Assembly (NCBI RefSeq): GCF_040409955.1
Contig: NZ_CP123384.1
Span: 496,001 to 560,000, forward strand
DNA from: Salipiger sp. H15
GTDB lineage: Bacteria; Pseudomonadota; Alphaproteobacteria; Rhodobacterales; Rhodobacteraceae
Direction: 5' to 3'
DNA: 64,000 bases
Position 1 is the first letter of the stretch. Each line of letters opens with the position of its first letter. The notes below the pieces were generated by a model. That model was given only the letters and a program-made list of their open reading frames with translations, had not been told where the DNA came from and ran no database searches. This document shows positions 18,150 to 27,331 of this stretch, in pieces. The position numbers were made by a program, and so were the translations under genes.

Positions 18150-18365
18150 GGGGAGCTGTTCCAATCTGTCGGTTTGCGCGCGCCCTTGCCCATAAGGCAG
18201 GAGCGCCGCGAGCGCTACCCGCCCGCGCAGGAAATCGGCAGATCCGGCGCGCCCATGGCTGTTGCGCGAGGCGATGCGCCCGCGAAACCGGCCGCCGCGG
18301 GTCTGCGCCGCCCCCTTCCCTTCGCCGCCGCGCCGGGGCAGGCTGCGCGCCAAAGGAGACCGCGC

Positions 18366-19244
<879 letters not shown>

Positions 19245-19247
19245 GCC

Positions 19248-20000
19248 TCAGCCGCCGCCCGGGGCGCTCGCGTCGATCAGCCCCGGCAGCGGTTCGCGGT
19301 CGATGAGGTTCCAGCTGCGCCGCAGCCGCACGTCCAGCGGCAGGCGCGGATCGGCATCGCAGAGCATCTGCTGGGTGACCAGCGCCGAGCCGAGATCGAC
19401 GCCGCAGCCGTCGAAGGTCTCCTGCGGCATGAAGACGACGTGCCGGCGCAGGGTCACCGCCACGGTGCGGTCATGGATGGGCCGCGACAGCAGCTTGCCG
19501 CCCTCGCCCACCAGCACCTCGCCGGTCTCGATGAGCGAGGCATTGACCGTGCAGACCCGCTCGCCCTGCGCGAGGCTGCGCACGATGGCGCATTCGCACT
19601 GCGCGGCATTGGCGTATTCGTAGGTCACCCCGTCGAGCGTCTCGCTGTCGCCGAGGAAGGGAATGCTGCCGTGCACGGCCAGCGGGTTGCGGTCCGGAAA
19701 GAAGCCGAGCCCGTGGCCGACGTCGACGAACTCCTGCAGGATGCGCGAGGAGCGGTTGTAATAGACCGCCGCGCGCGGCTCGGGCTCGGCGGGGTGGGTC
19801 ACCACCGCGTCGCAGAGCTTCGAGACGGTGCCGCCGTCCCCCAGCACCACGATGTCGCCCGCCCGCAGGGGCTCGGTCGCGCTTTCATAGCTGAAGCGGT
19901 TGGCGGCGATCACGTCCTTGCGGGTGATGTCGCTGACGAAGAAATACACGATCCCGAGCACGAGAACCGTGCCCGCGATCATCGCGATCTTGCGGATCAT
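19248..20000 (-). CDS. Membrane-anchored protein of unknown function, Cys-containing
   Basis: I do not recognise the family. 250 aa: an N-terminal hydrophobic segment (about residues 5-22) with positive start MIRK reads as a signal anchor, and the rest should be periplasmic. Six cysteines (SKLCDAV, AQCECAI, ERVCTV, DGCGVD, QMLCDAD) could form disulfides. The stretch RAGDIVVLGDGG loosely recalls signal-peptidase-like beta folds, but no Ser/Lys dyad is visible. The start has a strong AGGAG site overlapping the stop of the tiny gene upstream (9 bp gap), so the two are one operon. Confidence 0.75.
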   Translation of the reverse strand: MIRKIAMIAGTVLVLGIVYFFVSDITRKDVIAANRFSYESATEPLRAGDIVVLGDGGTVSKLCDAVVTHPAEPEPRAAVYYNRSSRILQEFVDVGHGLGFFPDRNPLAVHGSIPFLGDSETLDGVTYEYANAAQCECAIVRSLAQGERVCTVNASLIETGEVLVGEGGKLLSRPIHDRTVAVTLRRHVVFMPQETFDGCGVDLGSALVTQQMLCDADPRLPLDVRLRRSWNLIDREPLPGLIDASAPGGG

Positions 20001-20009
20001 GACGCTCTC

Positions 20010-20132
20010 CTAGCGCGAGCAGCAGATGTTGCCGCCGCAGGGGTAATGCGTGTCGGGGCACTTGGGAGGATCGTCGGCAAGCGCCGGGGACGCGAGGAAG
20101 AGGGACAACAGGAAAATGAAAACGGGTTTCAT
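20010..20132 (-). CDS. 40-residue secreted Cys-rich peptide
   Basis: Short gene: ATG at 20132, TAG at 20010. The first 19 residues are a textbook signal peptide (MKPVFIFLLSLFLA, cleavage after SPALA). The mature part is only about 21 residues, with four Cys (PKCPD, YPCGG, NICCSR) ending in CCSR. GGAG lies 8 bp before the ATG and a good promoter about 55 bp upstream. Spacing and overlap with the next gene's ribosome-binding site argue it is real. The function is unknown; the cysteines could bind metal or form two disulfides. Confidence 0.7.
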   Translation of the reverse strand: MKPVFIFLLSLFLASPALADDPPKCPDTHYPCGGNICCSR

Positions 20133-20186
20133 GGGATTGCTCCAATACGGCTACAGGAATCCGGAAAACCTTCGTTCAATCCGTAC

Positions 20187-20215
20187 AGTCTATCATGAAA
20201 CGGCAAAATTTTCAA
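20187..20215 (-). promoter_or_regulatory. Sigma-70-like promoter of the Cys-peptide operon
   Basis: On the minus strand TTGAAA (20210-20215), 17-bp spacer, TAGACT (20187-20192), in an AT-rich patch. Predicted start near 20180, leaving a leader of about 48 nt before the ATG. Confidence 0.55.
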
Positions 20216-20336
20216 CTTTAACGAGTCTTCGACCTACAAGCACACCCAAGAAATGCAGCCCAGCCCCATTGCGGCCTTGCCGCCGCCGCGCCAGACTGCG
20301 CCGCACAATGCGCGGCACACTGGACAGGACCCCGAC

Positions 20337-20960
20337 ATGCCCCTCGACCTCTGGCTGACCTTCGTCGCCGCCTCGATTGCCCTGCTGCTGATCCCCGGAC
20401 CGACGGTGCTTCTGGTGCTGTCCTACGCCCTCTCGAAGGGGCGCTCGGTGGCGCTCGCCTCGGCGGCGGGCGTGGCGCTGGGGGATTTCACCGCGATGAG
20501 CCTGTCGCTGGCCGGGCTCGGCGCGCTGGTGCTGGCCTCGGCCACCGCCTTCACCCTGCTGAAGTGGATCGGCGCGCTCTACCTCGTGTGGATGGGGGTG
20601 AAGCTGCTGCGCTCCGCGCCCGGCGCCGGCCTCGCCGTACCCCGCGCCGACGTCAGCGCCCGCGGCATCTTCGCCCATGCCGCGGCGGTCACCGCGCTCA
20701 ACCCCAAGAGCATCGCCTTCTTCATCGCCTTCGTGCCGCAGTTCGTCGACACGGGCGCGCCGCTGCTGCCGCAGTTCGCGCTGCTGGTCACCACCTTCGT
20801 CACGCTTGCGGCGCTCAACGTGCTGGCCTATGCGCTGGCCGCGGACCGGCTGCGCAGCCTGATCGGCCGCCCCGCGGTGCTCACCTGGCTCACCCGCGCC
20901 GGCGGCGCGGCGCTGATCGCCATGGGCGCCCTCACCGCCACGCTGCGCCGCGCCGCCTGA
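20337..20960 (+). CDS. LysE/RhtB-family amino-acid exporter
   Basis: Inner-membrane efflux protein, 207 aa, about six hydrophobic segments. Family hallmarks are LIPGPTVLLVLSYALSKGR near residues 16-36 and ALNPKSIAFFIAFVPQF in the middle. ATG 20337 has AGGA upstream; earlier in-frame ATGs give an implausible proline-rich leader. Substrate not predictable. Followed after 63 bp by apt. Confidence 0.88.
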   Translation: MPLDLWLTFVAASIALLLIPGPTVLLVLSYALSKGRSVALASAAGVALGDFTAMSLSLAGLGALVLASATAFTLLKWIGALYLVWMGVKLLRSAPGAGLAVPRADVSARGIFAHAAAVTALNPKSIAFFIAFVPQFVDTGAPLLPQFALLVTTFVTLAALNVLAYALAADRLRSLIGRPAVLTWLTRAGGAALIAMGALTATLRRAA

Positions 20961-21023
20961 CCCCGGCCCGCGAAGCCAGACCCAAGACCGAGACCGGCGC
21001 GCCGCCCCGACAGGAAAGCCCTC

Positions 21024-21563
21024 ATGAAGCCTCCCAAGACCATTGCCGACTACATCCGCACGATCCCCGACTATCCGCACGCGGGCATCCTCTTCCGCGA
21101 CGTGACGCCGCTCTGCGCCGATCCGCAGGGCTTCCGCCTCGCCATCGACCAGCTGACCCTGCCCTTCACCGGCCAGAAGATCGACAAGGTGGTCGGCCCC
21201 GAGGCGCGCGGCTTCCTGCTCGGCGGCGCCGTGGCGCACCAGCTCTCGGCCGGGTTCGCGGCGCTGCGCAAGGCGGGCAAGCTGCCGCCGCCGGTGATCG
21301 CGCAGAGCTACGCGCTGGAATACGGCGAGGCGACGGTCGAGCTTTCCGAGCACGCCATCACCCCCGGCGACCGGGTGCTGCTGGTGGATGACCTCATCGC
21401 CACGGGCGGCACCGCCGAGGCGGCGGTGGCGCTGGTCGAACGGCTCGGCGGCACGGTGGTCGGCGCCGCCTTCATCATCGACCTGCCGGATCTCGGCGGG
21501 CGCAGGCGGCTCGAGGCGCTCGGCGTGCAGGTGCACGCGCTCTGCGCCTACGACGGGCTCTGA
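21024..21563 (+). CDS. apt: Adenine phosphoribosyltransferase
   Basis: Converts adenine and PRPP to AMP; cytosolic, 179 aa. The N-terminus [18 protein letters not shown] is diagnostic of Apt, and the PRPP-binding loop is [14 protein letters not shown] (about residues 118-132). It can consume the adenine made by the MTA phosphorylase upstream. A purine-rich leader with CAGGAAAG precedes the ATG. Confidence 0.95.
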   Translation: MKPPKTIADYIRTIPDYPHAGILFRDVTPLCADPQGFRLAIDQLTLPFTGQKIDKVVGPEARGFLLGGAVAHQLSAGFAALRKAGKLPPPVIAQSYALEYGEATVELSEHAITPGDRVLLVDDLIATGGTAEAAVALVERLGGTVVGAAFIIDLPDLGGRRRLEALGVQVHALCAYDGL

Positions 21564-21596
21564 GCAAGGAGCGGCGGCGCCTTCCGGCCCGCCGCG

Positions 21597-21664
21597 CTTC
21601 TTCTCTTTGAAAATACGCCGGGGGGTGAATTGGCCGCGAGGCCAAGAGGGGGGCAGCGCCCCCC
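21597..21664 (+). repeat. Dispersed repeat, copy A, with GC hairpin
   Basis: CTTCTTCTCTTTGAAAATACGCC (in two parts: TTCTTCTCTTT, then AAATACGCC), then a G-run, and 23 bp later a 7-bp hairpin GGGGGGC-AGC-GCCCCCC (21648-21664). It lies between the convergent ends of apt and phaZ. Other copies: 31452, 36786, 36828, 50168, 50205, 56117. Confidence 0.85.
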
Positions 21665-21676
21665 TTCCCCGCCGCC

Positions 21677-22942
21677 TCAGGCCGCGTTGCTGTTGGCCGC
21701 CTTGCGCGGCGCGTCCGAGTTGCGGTCGATGAAGTCCAGCACCAGCGGGCGGATGTTGTTGCGCCAGCTGCGCCCGGCGAAGATGCCGTAATGGCCCGCG
21801 CCCGGCTCGAGGTGCTGCAGCTTCTTGCCGTCCGGCAGCCCGGTGCAGAGATCGAGCGCGGCGACGCACTGGCCCGGCGCCGAGATGTCGTCGTTCGCAC
21901 CCTCGACGGTCATCACCGCCACGTCGGTGATCTTGCCGATGTCGACCTTGTGCCCGTTCACCACGAAGCTGTTCGAGGCGATCTCGCCGTTCTTGAAGAT
22001 GCGCTCGACGGTCGAGAGGTAGAACTCGGCGGTCATGTCCATCACCGCGAGATACTCGTCGTAGAAACGGTTGTGCGCGTCGTAATCCGAGGCCTCGCCC
22101 CGGCAGACCCGCAGGATCTGCTCGGAGAAGGCCTTGGAGTGGCGCTCGGCGTTCATCGACATGAAGGAGGCGAGCTGCAGCAGCCCCGGGTAGACCGGCC
22201 GCCCGACGCCCGCGTACTTGTAGCCGACGCGCTGGATCATCGTCTCCTCGAGCTGGCCCATGGTCACCCGGTGGCCGAAGTCGGTGACATCGGTGGGGGT
22301 CGCATTCGGGTCGATCGGCCCGCCGATGAGCGTCAGCGTGCGCGGCTGCGCCCCGGGCTCGAGCTCGGCGAGGTAGGCGGTGGCGGCCAGCGTCAGCGGC
22401 GCCGGCTGGCAGACCGCGATCACGTTGGTGTCGGGCCCGAGCGCGCGCATGAAGTCCATGAGGTAGAGCGTGTAGTCCTCGATGTCGAACTTGCCGTCCG
22501 ACACGGGAATGTCGCGGGCGTTGCGCCAGTCGGTGACATAGAGCTCGCAGTCGGGCAGCAGCGAGACGGCGGTGGAGCGCAGCAGCGTCGCGTAATGGCC
22601 CGACATGGGCGCGACCAGCAGCACCTTGCGCGCCTTGGGCGGGCGGCCGACCACCTCGAAATGCACGAGATCGCCGAAGGGCTTCTCGACCACGGTGGTG
22701 GGCTCGACCACGTGGTCGCGGCCGTCGTTGCAGGTCACGGTGCGGATGCCCCAGTCGGGCTTGACCACCATGCGCTCGAAGGTGCGCTCGGTCACCTCGC
22801 CCCAGGCCGCCATCCAGCCGATCATCGGGTTCGGGATCGCCGCGAAGGCCGGGTAGGAGGCCATGGTCCGCGCCGTGGCCCCGAGCCACTGGTTGGTGTT
22901 CCGGAAGGTCTCCATCAGATCGTAGGTCGCCATTTGACGCAT
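21677..22942 (-). CDS. phaZ: Intracellular polyhydroxybutyrate depolymerase
   Basis: Hydrolyses native intracellular PHB. 421 aa, alpha/beta-hydrolase. The nucleophile elbow is VCQPAP, with Cys178 instead of Ser as in Ralstonia PhaZ1. Conserved context: APMSGHYATLLRSTA, YVTDWRNARDIP, EGANDDISAPGQ (Asp) and EPGAGHYGIFAGR (His). The start at 22942 has TTGGAG eight bases upstream; ATG 22933 is an alternative. Divergent from phaC across 160 bp. Confidence 0.92.
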   Translation of the reverse strand: MRQMATYDLMETFRNTNQWLGATARTMASYPAFAAIPNPMIGWMAAWGEVTERTFERMVVKPDWGIRTVTCNDGRDHVVEPTTVVEKPFGDLVHFEVVGRPPKARKVLLVAPMSGHYATLLRSTAVSLLPDCELYVTDWRNARDIPVSDGKFDIEDYTLYLMDFMRALGPDTNVIAVCQPAPLTLAATAYLAELEPGAQPRTLTLIGGPIDPNATPTDVTDFGHRVTMGQLEETMIQRVGYKYAGVGRPVYPGLLQLASFMSMNAERHSKAFSEQILRVCRGEASDYDAHNRFYDEYLAVMDMTAEFYLSTVERIFKNGEIASNSFVVNGHKVDIGKITDVAVMTVEGANDDISAPGQCVAALDLCTGLPDGKKLQHLEPGAGHYGIFAGRSWRNNIRPLVLDFIDRNSDAPRKAANSNAA

Positions 22943-23102
22943 GCGCGTTACTCCAAAGATGCGGTCGCTCACGGCACCCGGCGCCTGCGTGCCTCCCGTC
23001 ACGCATCGCCGCCGATCCGGGGACCGGACCAATTCGCCGCTTTGCCCCCCGCCCTGCCGCCGTTATTCTGCAACATGCCGAAAGTAGGGGGGATTCGACC
23101 TT

Positions 23103-24899
23103 ATGACAACTACTCCGGGCACGGACCTCACGTCTGACCGCGCACGACTCGAAGCAAATATTGAGAAGATCGAAGCCCTTTCTCAACGTCTTATGGAAGC
23201 AATTTCGCGACGTAAGCCCATCAATCCTGCTTTGAACGGGCCCGATCCCCTGCTTTACGGCAAGGCCGCGCAGGCCTACTGGCAGGAGTGGATGCAGAAT
23301 CCCGCCAAGGTGTTCGAGCAGCAGGTGTCCTACTGGGGCAAGGCGCTGAGTCACTACCTCGAGGCGCAGGCCGCGCTGGCCGGAGGGCAGCTCGCCCCGC
23401 CCGCGGACACCGGTCCGAAGGACAAGCGATTCACCAACCCGCTCTGGGACAGCCACCCCTACTTCAACTTCATCAAGCAGCAGTATCTCATTACCTCCGA
23501 GGCGATTCACCGCTCGGTGGACGAGATCGCCGACCTCGACCCCAAGGAAAAGAAGCGCCTGCGCTACTTCGCGCGCCAGATCGTCGACATGATGGCGCCG
23601 ACCAACTTCTTCGCCACCAACCCCGACGCGCTGCAGAAGGCGCTGGAGACCGAGGGCGAGAGCCTGGTGAAGGGGATGGAGAACCTCGTCGCCGACCTCG
23701 AGGCGAACAACGGCGAGCTGGTCGTGCGGCTCGCCGACGAAAAGGCCTTCCAGCTGGGCGGGAACATCGCCACCGCCGAGGGCGAGGTCGTGTTCCGCAA
23801 CCGGATGATGGAGCTGATCCAGTACAAGCCCACCACCGAGAAGGTGCGCGAGACGCCGATCGTGCTCTTTCCGCCGTGGATCAACAAGTACTACATCCTC
23901 GACCTCAAGCCGCAGAACAGCCTGATCCGCTACATCGTCGACCAGGGCTACACGCTCTACGTCGTGAGCTGGGTCAACGCCGACGAGAGCTACGCCGACG
24001 TCGGGCTCGAGGATTACATCGAGGACGGCTATCTCGCCGCCATCCGGGTCGCGCGCGAGATCTGCGGCACCGAGCAGGTCAACGCGGTCGGCTACTGCAT
24101 CGCCGGGACGACGCTGGCGCTGACCCTGTCGCTTCTGAAGCAGCGCGGCGACAGCTCGGTCAAGTCCGCGACTTTCTTCACCACGCTCACCGATTTCTCC
24201 GACCAGGGCGAGTTCACGCCGTTCCTGCAGGACGATTTCGTCGACGGGATCGAGGCCGAGATCAATGCCAGCGGCATCCTCAAGAGCTTCATCATGTCGC
24301 GCACCTTCTCGTTCCTGCGCTCCACGGACCTGATCTACACCCCCGCCATCCGCAGCTACATGATGGGCGAGACGCCGCCGGCCTTCGACCTGCTCTACTG
24401 GAACGGCGACGGCGCCAACCTGCCGGGGAAGATGACCATCGAGTACCTGCGCGGGCTCTGCCAGCAGAACCTCTTCTCGCGCGGGGAGTTCGAGATGCAG
24501 GGGCTGAAGCTCGACATCCGGGACGTGGACGTGCCGCTGATCTCGATCGCCGCCGAGGGCGACCACATCGCCGCCTGGAAGGACTGCTACCGCGGCGTGC
24601 AGAAGATGGGCTCGCGCTCGAAGACCTTCGTGCTCTCGGAATCGGGCCACATCGCCGGCATCGTGAACCCGCCGAACAAGAACAAGTACGGCCATTACGT
24701 GAACCCGGACCTCAAGCTGCCGGCCGAGGACTGGCAGGCAGGTGCCACCTTCCACGACAAGCTGTCCTGGTGGCCGCTCTGGGAGGAGTGGCTGCGCAAG
24801 CGGTCGGGCAAACTGGTGCCGGCCCGCATCCCCGGCGATTCGGCGCACCGGTCGCTTGGCCCCGCCCCGGGAAAATACGTGCGGGTGAAGGCTGCGTAA
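23103..24899 (+). CDS. phaC: Class I poly(3-hydroxyalkanoate) synthase
   Basis: Polymerises 3-hydroxybutyryl-CoA on the PHB granule. 598 aa, usual for class I. The lipase-like box AVGYCIAGTTL carries the catalytic Cys332; Asp lies in AAEGDHIAAWKD and His in SESGHIAGIVNPP. Conserved VPPWINKYYILDL-type region (LFPPWINKYY) and SLIRYIVDQGYTLYVVSW are present. It is followed by phaP after a 144-bp regulatory gap. Confidence 0.96.
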   Translation: MTTTPGTDLTSDRARLEANIEKIEALSQRLMEAISRRKPINPALNGPDPLLYGKAAQAYWQEWMQNPAKVFEQQVSYWGKALSHYLEAQAALAGGQLAPPADTGPKDKRFTNPLWDSHPYFNFIKQQYLITSEAIHRSVDEIADLDPKEKKRLRYFARQIVDMMAPTNFFATNPDALQKALETEGESLVKGMENLVADLEANNGELVVRLADEKAFQLGGNIATAEGEVVFRNRMMELIQYKPTTEKVRETPIVLFPPWINKYYILDLKPQNSLIRYIVDQGYTLYVVSWVNADESYADVGLEDYIEDGYLAAIRVAREICGTEQVNAVGYCIAGTTLALTLSLLKQRGDSSVKSATFFTTLTDFSDQGEFTPFLQDDFVDGIEAEINASGILKSFIMSRTFSFLRSTDLIYTPAIRSYMMGETPPAFDLLYWNGDGANLPGKMTIEYLRGLCQQNLFSRGEFEMQGLKLDIRDVDVPLISIAAEGDHIAAWKDCYRGVQKMGSRSKTFVLSESGHIAGIVNPPNKNKYGHYVNPDLKLPAEDWQAGATFHDKLSWWPLWEEWLRKRSGKLVPARIPGDSAHRSLGPAPGKYVRVKAA

Positions 24900-24933
24900 C
24901 CTTGCGTCAATTCAGCGACTTGCACGATTTTTG

Positions 24934-24976
24934 CTGCATTGCGGCGAAAATTCTTGAAATGCTGCACTGCAGCATT
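24934..24976 (+). promoter_or_regulatory. Predicted PhaR operator region before phaP
   Basis: Perfect 8+3+8 palindrome AATGCTGCACTGCAGCATT (24958-24976), whose core CTGC-ACT-GCAG fits the CTGCN3GCAG site reported for Rhodobacter PhaR. A one-mismatch copy CTGCATTGCGG lies at 24934-24944, 28 bp away. Both are upstream of phaP, where PhaR represses in relatives until PHB titrates it. A weaker CTGCAACATGC occurs at 23068 before phaC. Confidence 0.65.
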
Positions 24977-25043
24977 CATATTGAAGTCAGCCGATAGACA
25001 AAGCGCGGGGTGGGCCCGCCAGGCTGAATACGGGAATTTAAGG

Positions 25044-25496
25044 ATGGCTAAGACTCAAGACTTCACCGCCATGATGAAGGACATGATGGGCGCGTTCCCC
25101 GTGGACACCAAGGCCATGGACGAAGCCTTCAAGACTTCCGCAACCCTGAACGAGAAGCTCTCGGCGGTTGCGCTCGAAGCGGCTGAAAAATCCACCGAGA
25201 TCTCGGCCAAGTGGACCAAGGAAACGCTCTCGAAGCTCTCCGACATGTCCAAGGTCAAGAAAGAGCCGGCGGATTACGCCAAGGCGATGACCGATTTCGC
25301 CTCCGCACAGGCCGAAGTCGCCGCCGAGAACATGGCCGCCTTCGCAGAGATCGCGAAGAAGGTGCAGATGGACACCGTCGAGCTGATGATGGCCGCAGGC
25401 AAGGACTTCACCGAAGACGCCTCCGCCGCCGTCAAGAAGGCGACCGACGAGATGACCGCCGCCGCCAAGAAGACCACCGCGGCCGCCGCGAAGTAA
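25044..25496 (+). CDS. phaP: Phasin (PHB granule-associated protein)
   Basis: Small granule-surface protein, 150 aa, Ala/Lys/Met-rich and almost wholly helical, with a typical phasin region (ALEAAEKSTEISAKWTKETL). It ends in a low-complexity Ala-Lys tail (TAAAKKTTAAAAK). Position between phaC and a strong terminator supports the call. The ATG at 25044 is preceded by AAGG. Probably repressed by PhaR through the palindrome upstream. Confidence 0.92.
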   Translation: MAKTQDFTAMMKDMMGAFPVDTKAMDEAFKTSATLNEKLSAVALEAAEKSTEISAKWTKETLSKLSDMSKVKKEPADYAKAMTDFASAQAEVAAENMAAFAEIAKKVQMDTVELMMAAGKDFTEDASAAVKKATDEMTAAAKKTTAAAAK

Positions 25497-25575
25497 GTCC
25501 GGTTTCGCCCCCGTCTCCCGGGGCGAAACACCGTTGCGCCTCTCCTCTCCTCCCATGTTTCCGGCGCAATGCGTG

Positions 25576-25605
25576 GGGCGGGCTCACCAGAGCCCGCCCT
25601 TTTTT
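25576..25605 (+). terminator. phaP terminator
   Basis: Perfect 9-bp stem GGGCGGGCT/AGCCCGCCC with a 6-nt loop, followed by TTTTTT. Confidence 0.92.
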
Positions 25606-25664
25606 CCTGCCGGTTTCCATGCCGATTCCGCAACCCGGCCCCCCATCCCCTCCCCCCAAAAGCA

Positions 25665-25693
25665 AAACGCGGCCCCATGAGGGGGCCGCGTTT
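25665..25693 (-). terminator. scoAB terminator
   Basis: Perfect 12-bp stem AAACGCGGCCCC/GGGGCCGCGTTT with a 5-nt loop. On the minus strand the tail is TTTGCTTTTGGGG, so it closes the scoAB transcript and may act both ways. Confidence 0.85.
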
Positions 25694-25719
25694 CCATCTT
25701 CACGCAAGCGGTGAAGGCG

Positions 25720-26346
25720 TCAGTTGACGATGGTCGCCTCGGTCGCCGCGCGCAGCTCGTCCTCGGTCACGCCCTCGGCGGTCTCGACGATCTTCAGCCC
25801 GCCCTCGACGACGTCCAGCACGCCGAGGTTGGTGATGATCCGGTCGACCACGCCCTTGCCGGTCAGCGGCAGGGTGCATTCCTTCAGCACCTTGCTCTCG
25901 CCGTGCTTGTTGGTGTGGTCCATGACCACGATGACGCGGCCGACGCCCGCCACGAGGTCCATGGCGCCGCCCATGCCCTTGACCAGCTTGCCCGGGATCA
26001 TCCAGTTCGCGAGGTCGCCGTTCTCGGCCACTTCCATGGCGCCGAGGATCGCCGCCGCGATCTTGCCGCCGCGGATCATCGCGAAGGACATGGAGCTGTC
26101 GAAATACGACGTCTTGGGCAGCTCGGTGATGGTCTGCTTGCCGGCGTTGATGAGGTCCGGATCCTCGTCACCCTCGAAGGGGAACGGGCCCATGCCCAGC
26201 ATGCCGTTCTCGGACTGCAGCGTGATCTCCTTGTCGCCGACGTAGTTGGCGACCAGCGTCGGGATGCCAATCCCGAGGTTCACGTACATGCCGTCTTCGA
26301 GTTCCTCGGCCGCGCGCGCGGCCATCTGGTTGCGATCCCAAGGCAT
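25720..26346 (-). CDS. scoB: 3-oxoacid CoA-transferase, subunit B
   Basis: Beta subunit of the heterodimeric succinyl-CoA:3-ketoacid CoA-transferase, which activates acetoacetate to acetoacetyl-CoA. 208 aa. The catalytic Glu is Glu46 in [10 protein letters not shown], and VNLGIGIPT is conserved. The start overlaps the stop of scoA (ATGA), as is typical. Adjacent to the PHB genes, it fits reuse of acetoacetate from depolymerised PHB. Acetate- or butyrate-specific relatives (AtoA) look alike. Confidence 0.92.
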   Translation of the reverse strand: MPWDRNQMAARAAEELEDGMYVNLGIGIPTLVANYVGDKEITLQSENGMLGMGPFPFEGDEDPDLINAGKQTITELPKTSYFDSSMSFAMIRGGKIAAAILGAMEVAENGDLANWMIPGKLVKGMGGAMDLVAGVGRVIVVMDHTNKHGESKVLKECTLPLTGKGVVDRIITNLGVLDVVEGGLKIVETAEGVTEDELRAATEATIVN

Positions 26347-27050
26347 CAGGCTTCCTCCCGCTTGCGCACGGTGCGCTGTTCGATCCGCTTCTCGTGCTCG
26401 CCCTTGATGATGCGATGCACGAAGATGCCCGGCAGATGGATGTGATCCGGGTCAAGCTCGCCCGGCTGCACGATCTCCTCGACTTCCATCACGCAGACCT
26501 TGCCGCACATGGCAGCCGGCGGGTTGAAGTTGCGCGCCGTCTTGCGGAACACGCAGTTGCCCGTGGTGTCGGCCTTCCAGGCCTTGACGATGCTGAGGTC
26601 GGCGAAGATGCCCTCTTCGAGCACGTATTCCTGGCCGTTGAAGACCTTTGTCTCCTTGCCCTCGGCCACCACCGTGCCGACGCCGGTCTTGGTGTAGAAG
26701 CCCGGGATGCCCGCGCCGCCGGCGCGCATGCGCTCGGCCAGCGTGCCCTGCGGGTTGAACTCGAGCTCGAGCTCGCCAGACAGGTACTGGCGCATGAACT
26801 CGGCGTTCTCGCCCACGTAGGAGCTCATCATCTTCTTGATCTGCTTGGTGTCGAGCAGCTTGCCGAGGCCGAAGCCGTCGACGCCGCAGTTGTTCGACGC
26901 GATGGTCAGATCCTTGACGCCGCTCTCCACCAGCGCGTCGATCAGCAGCTCGGGGATGCCGCAGAGGCCGAAACCGCCCGCCGCGATGGTCATCCCGTCG
27001 AAGAGCAGCCCGTCCAGCGCCTCGGCGGCGGAGCCGTAAACTTTCTTCAT
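26346..27050 (-). CDS. scoA: 3-oxoacid CoA-transferase, subunit A
   Basis: Alpha subunit, 234 aa. Family signatures are [19 protein letters not shown] at the N-terminus, [15 protein letters not shown], and [22 protein letters not shown] 27050 has a strong GGAGGAC site; an upstream in-frame extension lacks one. Coupled to scoB by overlapping stop and start. Confidence 0.93.
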   Translation of the reverse strand: MKKVYGSAAEALDGLLFDGMTIAAGGFGLCGIPELLIDALVESGVKDLTIASNNCGVDGFGLGKLLDTKQIKKMMSSYVGENAEFMRQYLSGELELEFNPQGTLAERMRAGGAGIPGFYTKTGVGTVVAEGKETKVFNGQEYVLEEGIFADLSIVKAWKADTTGNCVFRKTARNFNPPAAMCGKVCVMEVEEIVQPGELDPDHIHLPGIFVHRIIKGEHEKRIEQRTVRKREEA

Positions 27051-27278
27051 GTCGTCCTCCCGAAAGAAAGAGCCTGCGAGACTTGTCACCCGCGCATGAA
27101 GCAGAGTCAACGAAGCCTCCCCCGCCGGATGCGGGGTTCGCGCCAAGTCACTTTCGCAAGCGCAGCGACGTGGCGCCGCGGCGCAGCATTCCCGGTAAAC
27201 AGGACGAAGGGCAACCCTTTTTTCTTGTACGGGACCCTTTGGCGACAGGCAGCGCTAACACGCCGCCGGACATGAAAA

Positions 27279-27304
27279 GGCCCGCGCCAGCAAGGGCGCG
27301 GGCC
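27279..27304 (-). terminator. topA terminator
   Basis: Perfect 10-bp stem GGCCCGCGCC/GGCGCGGGCC, 6-nt loop, TTTTCATG tail on the minus strand, 28 bp past the topA stop. The rest of the 281-bp gap up to scoA shows nothing else I can name. Confidence 0.85.
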
Positions 27305-27331
27305 GATCATCTGCTCAGGCGGGAGGCGTTC

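Noticed and set aside
20193..24848. Minus-strand open frame of over 1500 codons across apt, phaZ and phaC
   Set aside because: It covers genes on both strands with clear families; the translation has no recognisable fold.
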